Shown here one piece after another: positions 26,081-35,460 of a DNA stretch of 64,000 bases. The position numbers were made by a program, and so were the translations under genes. Origin of the DNA: Pseudomonadota bacterium (GTDB taxonomy: Bacteria; Pseudomonadota; Alphaproteobacteria; Sphingomonadales; Sphingomonadaceae). The stretch lies in assembly GCA_021847605.1 (NCBI GenBank), contig JAJZQN010000005.1:62001-126000 (forward strand). Reading direction: 5' to 3'. The notes under the pieces were generated by a model. That model ran no database searches. It was given only the letters and a program-made list of their open reading frames with translations, and was not told the DNA's origin. Positions within the stretch are counted from its first letter, which is position 1, and each line of letters opens with the position of its first letter.

Positions 26081-26725
26081 ATGCTGCCTGCCACACCGAC
26101 CCTCGCCACATCCATTGGCCCCGTGCTGGAGACGCTGAGCATCGTCGGCACGTTCGTCTTTGCGGCGTCCGGTGCTTTGGCGGCGGCGCGGTTGCGGCAG
26201 ACGATCGTTACCTTCTCCTTTTTCGCGCTGGTGACGGGCGTAGGCGGCGGCACGGTGCGCGACCTGCTGATCGGTGCGCCGGTTTTCTGGGTGGTGGATG
26301 CGATGCCGGCGATCGCCTGCGTATCGGCCGCGATGGTCGTATGGGTGACACCGCGCAAATGGTGGAGCGACCGCGCGCTCGACTGGTTGGACGCGGTGGG
26401 GCTGGCCGCCTTTGCCGTGTTCGGCGCGGCCAAGGCGATGAGTTTCGGGGTGCCGCCCTTTGTCGCGGGGGTGATGGGGGTCGTCACCGGATGCGTCGGC
26501 GGCATCATTCGCGACATATTGGCGGGGGAACCGTCCATCCTGCTGCGGCCGGAACTCTATGTCACGGTTGCGGCCTTTGCCTCCGGCCTGTTCGTGCTGC
26601 TGCGCTGGTTCGGGCTGGACGTGCCGGTCGCCAGCGTGATCGCGGCGCTGCTGGGCTTCATGCTGCGCGCCGTGGCGATCATCCGGGGGCTGGGGCTGCC
26701 CGCCTATCGCGAGGCGGAGGAGTAG
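26081..26725 (+). CDS. Trimeric intracellular cation (TRIC)-type channel, YicG/UPF0126 family
   Basis: A 214-residue inner-membrane protein with about seven helices made of two homologous three-helix repeats. Repeat 1 has TFVFAASGALAAARLRQTIVTFSFFALVTGVGGGTVRDLLIGAPVFW. Repeat 2 has LAAFAVFGAAKAMSFGVPPFVAGVMGVVTGCVGGIIRDILAGEPSIL. The paired GxGGGTVRD / GCVGGIIRD motifs mark prokaryotic TRIC channels, some of which are K+ selective. ATG at 26081 lies 38 nt after repeat C. There is no clear partner gene. Confidence 0.92.
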   Translation: MLPATPTLATSIGPVLETLSIVGTFVFAASGALAAARLRQTIVTFSFFALVTGVGGGTVRDLLIGAPVFWVVDAMPAIACVSAAMVVWVTPRKWWSDRALDWLDAVGLAAFAVFGAAKAMSFGVPPFVAGVMGVVTGCVGGIIRDILAGEPSILLRPELYVTVAAFASGLFVLLRWFGLDVPVASVIAALLGFMLRAVAIIRGLGLPAYREAEE

Positions 26726-26807
26726 GGGCCGGACCTAAATCCGTCCCATCCCTGCTATGACGATATGCCCCGTTGATCCCTCCGCGCACCGGGCCTAAAC
26801 CCCCGGC

Positions 26808-27803
26808 ATGACCCATGCATCCTATCCGGCGCTGCGTATGCGCCGCACGCGCGCCTCGGCCTGGAGCCGGGCCATGCACGCCGAAAACCGCCTGTCGCCT
26901 AGCGATTTCATCTGGCCGCTGTTCGTGACGGAAGGGACAAGCGTCGAGGAACCCATCGCCGCGCTGCCCGGCGTGTCGCGATGGTCGGTGGACCTGATGG
27001 TGGAGCGCGCCCGCGAAGCGCGTGATGCAGGCATTCCCTGCCTGGCCCTGTTCCCCAACACACAGGCCGAACGGCGCAGCGACGATGGCGAAGAAGCGCT
27101 GAACCCCGACAATCTGATGTGCCGTGCCATCCGCGCGATCAAGGATGCGGTGCCGGACATCGGCATCCTGACCGACGTGGCGCTCGACCCCTATACCGTC
27201 CATGGACAGGACGGGCTGCTCGACGAAACCGGCTATGTCATCAACGACGCGACCATCGACGTGTTGATCGGCCAGTCGCTCAATCAGGCGGCGGCGGGCG
27301 CCGACATCATCGCGCCCAGCGACATGATGGACGGCCGCATCGGCGCCATTCGTGAGGCGCTGGAGGAAACCGGCCACGCCAATGTCCAGATCATGGCCTA
27401 TGCCGCCAAATATGCCAGCGCCTTCTACGGCCCGTTCCGCGACGCGGTGGGATCGCGCGGATTGCTGAAGGGCGACAAGAAAAATTACCAGATGGACCCC
27501 GCCAATGGTGAGGAAGCGCTGCGCGAAGTGGCGCTCGATCTGGCCGAGGGCGCGGACAGCGTGATGGTGAAGCCGGGCCTGCCCTATCTGGACATCGTGG
27601 CGCGGGTGCGGGATCGCTTCTCGGTGCCGGTCTTTGCCTATCAGGTGTCGGGCGAATATGCGATGATCGAACATGCGGTCGCGGCCGGCGCTGCGGATCG
27701 CGATGCGATGATCCTTGAAACGCTGATGGCATTCAAGCGTGCGGGCTGTTCAGGCGTGCTGACCTATCATGCGCTGCATGCCGCGCGCCTGATTGGTGGA
27801 TGA
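26808..27803 (+). CDS. hemB: Delta-aminolevulinic acid dehydratase (porphobilinogen synthase)
   Basis: Condenses two 5-aminolevulinate molecules to porphobilinogen in tetrapyrrole synthesis. The 331-residue protein has the two Schiff-base lysines K201 (YAAKYASAFYGPF) and K255 (SVMVKPGLPYLD). At the metal site, the zinc cysteines of the animal/E. coli type are replaced: TDVALDPYTVHGQDG (residues 122-136) has Asp and Ala instead, the pattern of Mg2+-dependent or metal-independent alphaproteobacterial enzymes. ATG 26808. The GNAT gene start lies inside the last codons. Confidence 0.97.
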   Translation: MTHASYPALRMRRTRASAWSRAMHAENRLSPSDFIWPLFVTEGTSVEEPIAALPGVSRWSVDLMVERAREARDAGIPCLALFPNTQAERRSDDGEEALNPDNLMCRAIRAIKDAVPDIGILTDVALDPYTVHGQDGLLDETGYVINDATIDVLIGQSLNQAAAGADIIAPSDMMDGRIGAIREALEETGHANVQIMAYAAKYASAFYGPFRDAVGSRGLLKGDKKNYQMDPANGEEALREVALDLAEGADSVMVKPGLPYLDIVARVRDRFSVPVFAYQVSGEYAMIEHAVAAGAADRDAMILETLMAFKRAGCSGVLTYHALHAARLIGG

Positions 27804-28347
27804 TTTCCGCCTTGAGACGGATCGGCTGATCCTGCGCGAATGGCGCGAGGAGGACGTCGATCCGTTCATGGCCGCGCTCGATAGCGACGCGGTGATGCGC
27901 TGGCTGGGCGGGCGGCAGCCGCGCGACCATTATGTCGAGGTGCAGCGACGCCGCGCGCAGGAACAGGCCGAACATGGCCATAGTTTCTGGATCATGGAGC
28001 GGCGTTCAGACAGCGCCATCATGGGATTTTGCGGTATTCGGCGCGGGCAGCATGCCGGTACCCCGATTTACGGCCTGCCGGAACTGGGATGGCGGCTGCG
28101 CGCCGATGAATGGGGGCGCGGCTATGCCAAGGAAGCGGCGCTGGCCGCGATGGCGTGGTGGCGCAACGATATGCCCGACGATGATCGCGTCATCGCCTAT
28201 ACCGTGCCGGGCAATGCTGCATCCTGGGGATTGATGATCGCGCTGGGCATGACGCGCCGGGTGGAGATGGATTTCGACCATCCCGCTTTCCCGGTGGGCC
28301 ACCCCCTATGCCGCCATATCGTCTATGGGGTCGACCGGGCCGCGTGA
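27796..28347 (+). CDS. GNAT-family N-acetyltransferase (RimJ/RimL type)
   Basis: A 183-residue acetyltransferase with the RimJ/RimL-like opening DDFRLETDRLILREWREEDVDPFMAAL, an acetyl-CoA motif region GWRLRADEWGRGYAKEAALAAMAW, and NAASWGLMIALGMTRR at the end of the fold. The substrate is unknown. Start is GTG 27796 overlapping the hemB stop in a different frame by 8 nt; a TTG at 27793 is also possible and no ribosome site is clear. It is likely co-transcribed with hemB. Confidence 0.85.
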   Translation: MDDFRLETDRLILREWREEDVDPFMAALDSDAVMRWLGGRQPRDHYVEVQRRRAQEQAEHGHSFWIMERRSDSAIMGFCGIRRGQHAGTPIYGLPELGWRLRADEWGRGYAKEAALAAMAWWRNDMPDDDRVIAYTVPGNAASWGLMIALGMTRRVEMDFDHPAFPVGHPLCRHIVYGVDRAA

Positions 28348-28441
28348 TTTTGCCATCCTTCCCCTGACATGCAGGAGGTCGCCGCGTCGCGAGGGGCGCA
28401 TGTGACGGAAGGAGCAGGGAATTCATGATCGGTCTGGTTTC

Positions 28442-30658
28442 ATGATGGATACGCGGGCGCGCTTTGTCCTGACCATCTGTGCCGGTTCCTTCCTGTTGTT
28501 CCTTGTCCAGCCGATGATCGCGCGGATGGCATTGCCGCGCCTTGGCGGTGCGCCGTCGGTGTGGAATTCGGCGATGCTGGTCTATCAGGCGTTGCTGCTG
28601 GGCGGCTATGCCTATGCCCATTGGCTGGGGCGTTTCCCGCCACGGCGGCAGGCGTTGATCCATCTCGGCCTGTTCCTCATATCCGCCATATTCCTGCCGA
28701 TCGGATTGATGGACTGGCAGCCCGAAACACAGGTCGAACCGGCGCTGTGGGTCTTGTGGTTGCTGGGCGCGTCGATCGGGCCACTCTTCTTCGTGGTGGC
28801 GGCGCAGGCGCCGCTGCTCCAGCGCTGGTTTGCCGCGACCGGGGCGGGCGACCCCTATCCGCTCTATGCTGCGTCCAATCTGGGCAGTTTTGGCGGGCTG
28901 ATCGCTTATCCATTATTGGTTGAGCCATGGTTGTCGCTGAGGGCGCAGAGCCAGCTCTGGTCGCTGGCCTATGGCGCGTTGTTCTTCCTCGTCTATGTCA
29001 GCGCGCGGCGTCTGCCCGCGGACGCCGCCATGCCGCAGGCGGCAGCGGCAGCGACAGAGGATATATCACCCCCACCATCATGGCGCAGCATGATCCACTG
29101 GATGGCGCTGGCGGCGGTGCCGTCGGGGCTGATGCTGTCGACCAGCCTCTATCTCACGACGGACATTGTCGCGATCCCGCTGCTGTGGGTGATGCCGCTT
29201 GGCCTCTATCTGCTCAGCTTTTCGGTTGCGTTCGCTACGGGGCGGTCGGCGGCGGACCTGCTGATGCGGGTTGCGCCGCTGGTGCTGCTGATCGGCGCCT
29301 GCATGGCCTTTACCAACGGCATCCATTATCCGATGATCGTTGCGGCGGGCATATTGGCGGTGCTGTTTGTCGTGGCCAGCGCGCTGCATAGCCATCTTTA
29401 TGACCTGCGCCCTGCCGCCGTTCACCTGACCCGATTTTATCTGGTCATGTCGGTGGGGGGCATGCTGGGCGGGCTGTTCTGTGCCTTGCTGGCGCCGCTG
29501 CTGTTCAACTGGACCTATGAATATCCGCTGTTGATGGTCGCGGCGGGGCTGTTGCTGCCTGTGCGGGAGCCGCTGTTCGTTGCGCTGGCGCCGCTGTGGG
29601 CCGACCCGGGGCGGCGGGTGTGGCTGGCGGCGATCATGCTGGTCGCAGGGCTGTTCCTCTCGCTGATCGGCGAAGGCATTTTGTTCACCAGCCTGAAATC
29701 GGACCTGATGAAGGCCTTATGCTTCACCATCATCATCGGCATGGCGATCGTGGCGGTCGGGCATCGCATCCTGTTTGCGGGGCTGCTGCTCTATCTGATG
29801 CTGTGCCTGAGCGGATGGGGAAAACTTGCCCAGTCGGTGACGCCGGGCATGCTGACGCGCAGCTATTTCGGCGTCTATGGCGTGACCAATGAGGGGCCGG
29901 ATCGCCGCATCCTGTTCCATGGCACCACCCTGCATGGCGTCCAGAATCTGGAAAAGGGGCGGGAACGCGATCCGACCAGTTACTATGCGCCGGAATCCGG
30001 CGTGGGGCTGGCGCTGCGCAATGCGCCGATCCTGTTCGGGCCACATGCGCGCGTAGGCGTTGTCGGACTGGGGGCGGGGACGCTGGCCTGTTACACGCAG
30101 CCGGGGCAGCGCTGGCGCTTTTACGAAATCGATCCGGCGATGGCGGCCATTGCCCGTAATCCGGCCGATTTCACCTTCCTTTCGCGTTGTCAGCCCCATG
30201 CCGACATTGCGATCGGCGATGCGCGCATGGTGCTGGACAAAGAGGCGGCGAACGGGGCGGACATATTGGTGATCGACGCCTTTTCGTCCGATTCCATCCC
30301 CATGCACCTGCTGACGCGGGAGGCATTGGCCATTTATGGTCGGCGCCTGACACAGAACGGGGTGTTGCTCATTCATATTTCCAACCGTTATCTGGACCTG
30401 CGCCGGGTGGTGGCGGCGGGCGCGAAGGATGGCGGATGGCAGGCGCGGTTGCGCCATTACCGGCCCGATGTGAAAGATGCGAAGCGCAACTATGCCGCGT
30501 CCATGTGGATCGCCCTGTCCCGCGATCCGGCGCAACTGGACCGTCTGGCGCGGCTGAGCGGTGGCGGAAAGTGGCAGCCCCTGCGCACCGACCCGGACTT
30601 TGCGCCATGGACCGACGATCATGCCAGCATCCTGCCGACGCTGAAAATCCATCTATAA
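28442..30658 (+). CDS. Membrane protein with C-terminal spermidine-synthase-like domain
   Basis: A 738-residue fusion. Residues 1 to about 480 are hydrophobic, with roughly twelve helices in an MFS-like arrangement (for example FVLTICAGSFLLFLVQPMIARMALPRLGGAPSVWNSAMLVYQALLLGGYAYAHW). Residues from about 535 form a SAM-type methyltransferase-fold domain like spermidine synthase: GVVGLGAGTLACY, FYEIDPAMAAIA, DARMVLDK and DILVIDAFSSDSIPMHLLTREAL. The aspartates fit a polyamine-synthase-like site, but the real substrate in this fused family is unknown. A 6-codon frame with AAGGAG precedes and overlaps the start. ATG 28445 is an alternative. Confidence 0.87.
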   Translation: MMDTRARFVLTICAGSFLLFLVQPMIARMALPRLGGAPSVWNSAMLVYQALLLGGYAYAHWLGRFPPRRQALIHLGLFLISAIFLPIGLMDWQPETQVEPALWVLWLLGASIGPLFFVVAAQAPLLQRWFAATGAGDPYPLYAASNLGSFGGLIAYPLLVEPWLSLRAQSQLWSLAYGALFFLVYVSARRLPADAAMPQAAAAATEDISPPPSWRSMIHWMALAAVPSGLMLSTSLYLTTDIVAIPLLWVMPLGLYLLSFSVAFATGRSAADLLMRVAPLVLLIGACMAFTNGIHYPMIVAAGILAVLFVVASALHSHLYDLRPAAVHLTRFYLVMSVGGMLGGLFCALLAPLLFNWTYEYPLLMVAAGLLLPVREPLFVALAPLWADPGRRVWLAAIMLVAGLFLSLIGEGILFTSLKSDLMKALCFTIIIGMAIVAVGHRILFAGLLLYLMLCLSGWGKLAQSVTPGMLTRSYFGVYGVTNEGPDRRILFHGTTLHGVQNLEKGRERDPTSYYAPESGVGLALRNAPILFGPHARVGVVGLGAGTLACYTQPGQRWRFYEIDPAMAAIARNPADFTFLSRCQPHADIAIGDARMVLDKEAANGADILVIDAFSSDSIPMHLLTREALAIYGRRLTQNGVLLIHISNRYLDLRRVVAAGAKDGGWQARLRHYRPDVKDAKRNYAASMWIALSRDPAQLDRLARLSGGGKWQPLRTDPDFAPWTDDHASILPTLKIHL

Positions 30659-30671
30659 AAAGGAGAGAAAC

Positions 30672-31250
30672 ATGATGACCGATTATCCTGACGTGAGCAT
30701 CCTGCCCTTTGGCGACAAGATGCCGCGTATCCACCCCAGCGCCTTCATCGCGCCGGGGTGCCGGATCATCGGTGACGTGGAAATCGGTGAGGATGCCAGC
30801 ATCTGGTATAATTGCGTGATCCGCGCCGACGTGAATCATATCCGTATCGGTGCGCGGTCCAATGTTCAGGACGGGACGGTCATTCATTGCGACAGCCCCG
30901 GCGACGGCATCGAGCGGCCGGTGGACGGCTGGCCCACGATCATCGGCGACGATGTGCTGATCGGCCATATGGCGATGATCCATGGCTGTACCCTGCACGA
31001 CCGGGCGTTCGTGGGGCTGGGCGCGATCGTGATGGACGGCGCTGTGGTGGAGGGCGACGCAATGCTGGCCGCCGGTGCGCTGCTGTCGCCGGGCAAGACG
31101 GTGCCCCATCGTCAGCTATGGGCCGGGCGCCCGGCCAAGTTCATGCGCGAGTTGAACGACGATGTGGTGATCCGTCTTCGCGGCGGGGTCGAACGCTATG
31201 TCCATAATGCCAAGGCGCATAAGGGCGCGGTCAAGGCGTCGCAGGAATAG
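30672..31250 (+). CDS. Gamma-class carbonic anhydrase family protein
   Basis: A 192-residue left-handed beta-helix (hexapeptide repeat) protein of the gamma-carbonic anhydrase/YrdA-PaaY family. The order is IHPSAFIAPGCRIIGDVEIGEDASIWYNCVIRADVNHIRIG, then NVQDGTVIHCDSP, and IIGDDVLIGHMAMIHGCTLHDRAFVGLGAIV. The three metal-binding histidines are in VIHCD and GHMAMIHGC. Carbonic anhydrase activity is not guaranteed in this subgroup. AAAGGAGAG precedes the ATG. It begins 13 nt after the spermidine-synthase-like gene, so the two are probably one transcript. Confidence 0.92.
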   Translation: MMTDYPDVSILPFGDKMPRIHPSAFIAPGCRIIGDVEIGEDASIWYNCVIRADVNHIRIGARSNVQDGTVIHCDSPGDGIERPVDGWPTIIGDDVLIGHMAMIHGCTLHDRAFVGLGAIVMDGAVVEGDAMLAAGALLSPGKTVPHRQLWAGRPAKFMRELNDDVVIRLRGGVERYVHNAKAHKGAVKASQE

Positions 31251-31266
31251 GGGGCAAGGCTGTCCT

Positions 31267-31336
31267 GTTCGTTTCGAACGAAGTCGTGAAGCATGCGGTG
31301 TGCCTTCACGTTTCTCGACTTCGCTCGAAACGAACG
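31267..31336. repeat. Palindromic intergenic repeat, family B (copy 2)
   Basis: Inverted repeat with left arm GTTCGTTTCGAACGAAGTCG and a right arm complementary with a few mismatches (CGACTTCGCTCGAAACGAAC). It lies between convergent genes (stops 31250 and 31348). Confidence 0.85.
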
Positions 31337-31347
31337 GAGCGTAGTTT

Positions 31348-31869
31348 TCAGGGCTGGGGCAGGCGGGCCTTCATGGCGTCGATCCGGTCATTCTGCTGAT
31401 CGACGCTGGCCAATGTCGCGGCGCGGGCGGCATCGATTTCAGTGAGGCCGCCGCTTTCCTTGCCATCGGCGACGTCGTTGGTGCGCTGGACATAGAGGGT
31501 GTCGAGGCTGGCGAGCGCCGACACGCTGTCATTGCGGGCCGATTCCAGTGCGCTGATCGCGACCTGCGCCGCGACCCAATTGTCGCTCGATACTGATGAT
31601 CCCGATGCGCCACGCACCGCCTTGTCAGCGCGGACAAGGGCGGCGTCGAACGACGCGCGGCCCTTGTCCGCCTGATCAGTGAAGCCCTTGATCTGAGCCA
31701 GCAACGCCGCGTCCGCCGCCACCGGAGCGGGCGGCGGCGCCAGTTCGGCGACAGGCGCGCTTTCCACCGGCCGCTTGGCAAGCGAGGGGTAGGTTTGTGG
31801 CGCGCCCGCGCATCCCGACAGCATCAGGGCAAGGGCGGCAAGAAGGCGGCGCGGTGTCATGACCTGCAT
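31348..31869 (-). CDS. Hypothetical lipoprotein
   Basis: A 173-residue lipoprotein with no recognised domain. The signal sequence MTPRRLLAALALMLSGCAG contains lipobox LSGC. It is followed by a Pro/Ala-rich linker (PVAELAPPPAPVAADAA) and a largely helical region with regularly spaced Ala, Asp and Gln (FTDQADKGRASFDAALVRADKAV, ARNDSVSALASLDTLYVQRTND). This could form a coiled-coil or helical bundle at the outer membrane. ATG 31869 or ATG 31860 are both possible. It is monocistronic, separated from eda by 53 nt. Confidence 0.75.
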   Translation of the reverse strand: MQVMTPRRLLAALALMLSGCAGAPQTYPSLAKRPVESAPVAELAPPPAPVAADAALLAQIKGFTDQADKGRASFDAALVRADKAVRGASGSSVSSDNWVAAQVAISALESARNDSVSALASLDTLYVQRTNDVADGKESGGLTEIDAARAATLASVDQQNDRIDAMKARLPQP

Positions 31870-31922
31870 CTAGGATGGCGCGGGACCGGGCGCAATGGCG
31901 CCCGATGCCATTTAGCCGCCCG

Positions 31923-32558
31923 TCAGGCGGCCGAGCGCGGAAGCGCTGCGGCTTCGCGGGCCAATGCTTCGATCTTTGCCGCGTCGACCGGCCCCTTGGG
32001 CACGACCCAGCTGCCGCCGACGCATTTGATGAAGGGCTGGGCGAGCCATTCGGGTGCGCTCTGCGGCGTGATTCCGCCGGTGGGGCAGAAGCGGGCGGTA
32101 TGCAGCGGCGCGGCCAATGCTTTCAGGGCAGGCAGGCCACCCGACGTTTCGGCCGGGAAGAATTTGAAGTGCGACAGGCCCATGTCCATGCCGCGCATGA
32201 TGTCGGCCGCAGTGGCGGTGCCGGGCAGGAAGGGGATGCCGGCTGCAATCGCCGCCTTGCCCAGCGGTTCGGTGAGGCCGGGGCTGACGACGAAGCGTGC
32301 GCCCGCCTCCATCGCGGCGTCGAGTTGCGCGGGGTTCAGCACGGTGCCAGCGCCGACGACTGCACCCTCGACCTTCGCCATTTCGCGGATCACGTCCAGC
32401 GCGGCGGGGGTGCGCAGCGTGACTTCCAGTGCGGGCAGGCCGCCCGCGACCAGCGCCTGCGCGATGGGCTGGGCATCTTCGACCCGGTCGACTACCAGCA
32501 CCGGGATGACCGGGGCCAGTTCCATCACATCTGCTACGGTCAGGTTGCTCATCCTCAT
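31923..32558 (-). CDS. eda: 2-dehydro-3-deoxyphosphogluconate aldolase (KDPG aldolase)
   Basis: Class I aldolase that splits KDPG into pyruvate and glyceraldehyde 3-phosphate, the last step of the Entner-Doudoroff pathway. The 211-residue protein has PVIPVLVVDRVEDAQPIAQALVAGGLPALEVTLRTP with catalytic Glu45, and GAGTVLNPAQ. The Schiff-base lysine is K132 (LSHFKFFPAE), and CPTGGITPQSAPEWL binds phosphate. ATG 32558 has AGGGAGAA upstream and overlaps the glk stop (ATGA); ATG 32552 is an alternative. Last gene of zwf-edd-glk-eda. Confidence 0.96.
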   Translation of the reverse strand: MRMSNLTVADVMELAPVIPVLVVDRVEDAQPIAQALVAGGLPALEVTLRTPAALDVIREMAKVEGAVVGAGTVLNPAQLDAAMEAGARFVVSPGLTEPLGKAAIAAGIPFLPGTATAADIMRGMDMGLSHFKFFPAETSGGLPALKALAAPLHTARFCPTGGITPQSAPEWLAQPFIKCVGGSWVVPKGPVDAAKIEALAREAAALPRSAA

Positions 32559-33535
32559 TTCTCCCTAAAAGCGGCGGCGGCCCCGAACAGGCCGATTTCT
32601 TCATGAACGGCAAGGCGGATGGGGATCGACGCCATCAGGCTTTCGAACCGGCCCTTTGCCTTGAAACGGGCGTGGAAGCCACTGTTGGGCAGGAAATCGC
32701 GCATCCGTTGCGTCAGGCCGCCGGCCAGCACCACGCTATGCGGTCCCTGTGCCAGCGCCAGATCGCCCGCGACCGATCCGTAGCAGAGGCAGAAACGTTC
32801 GAGTGCGCGACGGGCGAATTCGTCCGTATTGTCGAGCGCCGCCTGCCACAATTCGGGGTCTTCCATCAGCACGACGCGATCATGACCGATCGTGCCGAGC
32901 GCTTTGTAGATATAGTTGAGGCCCGGTCCCGACACGATCCGTTCGGTCGACACGCGCAGGAATTTGTCGCGCAGATAAGAGAGGATCTTTTCCTCGATAT
33001 GGTCGAGCGGCGCGAAGTCCAGATGACCGCCCTCTGTCGCGATGACATGGGGCTGCCCCTCGTCATAGGCGATCATCGCGACGCCAAGGCCGGTGCCGGG
33101 ACCAAGGATGGTGACGCCGCCGTCGCGGGGGAAGGGGCGGTCCTCGCCGAACAACAGCGGCAGATTGTCGTCGGGCAGGCGCGACACCGCGTGGGCCACG
33201 GCCTCGAAATCATTGACCAGCCGCACGCTGCGCAGGTTGAGGTCGTTCGCGAGCGTATCGGCGCGGATCACCCAGTTGCTGTTGGTCAGCTTGATGACTT
33301 CACGTCCGATTGCCGTGGCGAAGGCGATGGATGCGGCATCGGGCAACGGGCCGTCACCAGCCTCATCATCGGTGAAGGCACGCCAGCAGGCCTGAAGGCT
33401 GGGATAATCCGCCACCTTATATTTGCGCACGGTGCCAAGCGTGGGCACGCCCCGTTCGTCGAGCGAAGCCCGTGCGAAGCGGGCATTGGTGCCGCCAATG
33501 TCGGCAGCGATAATGTCGGTCATCAGGGCATCCAT
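32555..33535 (-). CDS. glk: Glucokinase
   Basis: Phosphorylates glucose to glucose 6-phosphate, feeding Zwf in the same operon. The 326-residue protein has the ROK-independent bacterial glucokinase fold: the phosphate motif IAADIGGTNARFA (about residues 8-20), ILGPGTGLGVAMI, ATEGGHLDFAPLD, and the adenosine motif AGGLTQRMRDFL. ATG 33535 is listed, but ATG 33523 (MTDIIAADIGG) is as likely; neither has a strong ribosome site. A family C repeat separates it from edd, yet orientation and function keep it in the operon. Confidence 0.95.
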   Translation of the reverse strand: MDALMTDIIAADIGGTNARFARASLDERGVPTLGTVRKYKVADYPSLQACWRAFTDDEAGDGPLPDAASIAFATAIGREVIKLTNSNWVIRADTLANDLNLRSVRLVNDFEAVAHAVSRLPDDNLPLLFGEDRPFPRDGGVTILGPGTGLGVAMIAYDEGQPHVIATEGGHLDFAPLDHIEEKILSYLRDKFLRVSTERIVSGPGLNYIYKALGTIGHDRVVLMEDPELWQAALDNTDEFARRALERFCLCYGSVAGDLALAQGPHSVVLAGGLTQRMRDFLPNSGFHARFKAKGRFESLMASIPIRLAVHEEIGLFGAAAAFREK

Positions 33536-33544
33536 TTTTTGTTG

Positions 33545-33627
33545 CCGTCATCCCAGCGAAGGCTGGGATCTCATGAGGCCGGGTCGCGCCCCGTCGCCTG
33601 AGATGCCAGCCTTCGCTGGCATGACGG
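33545..33627. repeat. Palindromic intergenic repeat, family C (copy 2)
   Basis: Outer ends CCGTCAT / ATGACGG are complementary. Internal hairpins are CCCAGCGAAGGCTGGG and GCCAGCCTTCGCTGGC. It lies between co-directional edd and glk, 6 nt after the edd stop. It could lower downstream glk-eda transcript levels or stabilise upstream mRNA. Confidence 0.83.
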
Positions 33628-33633
33628 ATGGTT

Positions 33634-35460
33634 TCAAATCTCGCTTTCCATCGCGGCCAGCACGGGCGAAGCGCCCTGTTCGGCGAGGTCGCTATGGTGA
33701 CGGAACAGCGCGAAGAGTTCGCGGCCGGTGTCATAGGGCGGGGGCGGCGCGGCGGGGATGTCCCGCGCGTCCCATGTCGCGGCATCGACCAGTGCGTCGA
33801 TCTGTCCGGTTGCGGCGCATACCCGCACCATGTCGCCATCGCGCAGCTTGCCGATGGCGCCGCCGCCCAAGGCTTCGGGCGACAGGTGGATGGCGGCAGG
33901 CACCTTGCCCGACGCACCGGACATGCGGCCGTCCGTCACCAGTGCGACCTTGAACCCGCGATCCTGCAACACGCCCAATGCCGGGGTCAGCTTGTGCAGT
34001 TCGGGCATGCCATTGGCGCGTGGTCCCTGAAAACGCACGACGACCACGACGTCGCGTTCCAGTTCGCCCGCCTTGAAGGCGCGCAGCACATCGTCCTGAT
34101 CGTGGAAGACGGCTGCGGGCGCCTCGATCGTCCAGCGTTCCTTGTCCACCGCGCTCACCTTCATGACGCAGCGGCCGAGATTACCACCCAGCAGCTTCAT
34201 GCCGCCATCGGCCTGAAACGGGTTGGACGCGGGGCGCAGGATGGTTTCGTCGCGCGATTCCGGTACGTCGCGCCATGTCAGCACGTCATCCTCCAGCACC
34301 GGTTCCTGCCCATAGTCGGTCAGGCCATCGCGCGCGACCGTCATGATGTCGCCATGCAGCAGCCCGGCGCCCAGCAGTTCGCGGATGACATAACTCATGC
34401 CGCCGGCGGCGTGGAAATTGTTCACGTCGCCCGATCCATTGGGATAGACGCGGGCGAGCAGCGGAACGACGTCCGAAATCTCGGCGAAATCGGTCCAGTC
34501 GATGATGATGCCCGCCGCTCGCGCAATCGCGGGCAGGTGGATGGCGTGGTTGGTCGAGCCACCCGTCGCCATCAGGCCGATGATGGCGTTGACGATCGCC
34601 TTTTCATCGACGCAATGGCCCAGCGGACGATAATCGTCGCCGTCCCAGCCGATGGTGGTCAATTGCTTGGTCGCCGCGCGGGTCAGTTCGGTGCGCAGCT
34701 TCGTGCCGGGATGAACGAAGGAGGCGGCGGGCATGTGCAGCCCCATCATCTCCATCATCATCTGGTTGCTGTTGGCCGTGCCATAGAAGGTGCAGGTACC
34801 CGCGCCATGATAGCTGGCACTTTCCGATTCCAGCAGTTCGTCCTTGCCGACCTTACCCTCGGCATAGAGCTGTCGGATGCGGACCTTTTCCTTGTTGGCT
34901 AGGCCCGAAGGCATCGGCCCGGCGGGGATCAGGATGGTGGGCAGATGACCGAAACGCAGCGCGCCGATCAGCAGGCCGGGCACGATCTTGTCGCAAATGC
35001 CCAGCAGTAGCGCGCCTTCGAACATGGCGTGGGACAGGGCGATGGCGGTGGACAGAGCAATGGTGTCGCGGCTGAACAGCGACAGGTCCATGCCGGCCTG
35101 ACCCTGTGTCACGCCGTCGCACATGGCGGGAACGCCGCCTGCCACCTGCGCCGTGGCGCCGACTTCGCGGGCCGCGATCTTGATGATTTCGGGGTAACGG
35201 CCATAGGGCTGATGCGCCGACAGCATGTCATTATAGGATGTGACGATGCCCAGGTTCATCGCCGCGCCGGTGCGGATGACGGGCTTGTCCTCGCCACTCG
35301 CGGCAAAGCCATGGGCAAGGTTGCCGCACGACAATTGTGCGCGATTGGTGCCGGCGTCACGGCCCCGTTCGATCAGGTCGAGATATTTCAGGCGCGTCGC
35401 GGCGCTGCGCTGGGTGATGCGCTCCGTCACCTTTGCGATCACGGGATTGAGATTAGTCAT
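33634..35460 (-). CDS. edd: 6-phosphogluconate dehydratase
   Basis: Iron-sulfur dehydratase of the IlvD/Edd family converting 6-phosphogluconate to KDPG. The 608-residue protein is the usual length. It has [17 protein letters not shown] near the N-terminus, [58 protein letters not shown] and the C-terminal [23 protein letters not shown]. The three cluster cysteines lie in SCGN, MCDG and ICDK. ATG 35460 is preferred to 35478: GGAG lies 9 nt upstream, and overlap with zwf is then only 8 nt. Confidence 0.97.
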   Translation of the reverse strand: MTNLNPVIAKVTERITQRSAATRLKYLDLIERGRDAGTNRAQLSCGNLAHGFAASGEDKPVIRTGAAMNLGIVTSYNDMLSAHQPYGRYPEIIKIAAREVGATAQVAGGVPAMCDGVTQGQAGMDLSLFSRDTIALSTAIALSHAMFEGALLLGICDKIVPGLLIGALRFGHLPTILIPAGPMPSGLANKEKVRIRQLYAEGKVGKDELLESESASYHGAGTCTFYGTANSNQMMMEMMGLHMPAASFVHPGTKLRTELTRAATKQLTTIGWDGDDYRPLGHCVDEKAIVNAIIGLMATGGSTNHAIHLPAIARAAGIIIDWTDFAEISDVVPLLARVYPNGSGDVNNFHAAGGMSYVIRELLGAGLLHGDIMTVARDGLTDYGQEPVLEDDVLTWRDVPESRDETILRPASNPFQADGGMKLLGGNLGRCVMKVSAVDKERWTIEAPAAVFHDQDDVLRAFKAGELERDVVVVVRFQGPRANGMPELHKLTPALGVLQDRGFKVALVTDGRMSGASGKVPAAIHLSPEALGGGAIGKLRDGDMVRVCAATGQIDALVDAATWDARDIPAAPPPPYDTGRELFALFRHHSDLAEQGASPVLAAMESEI

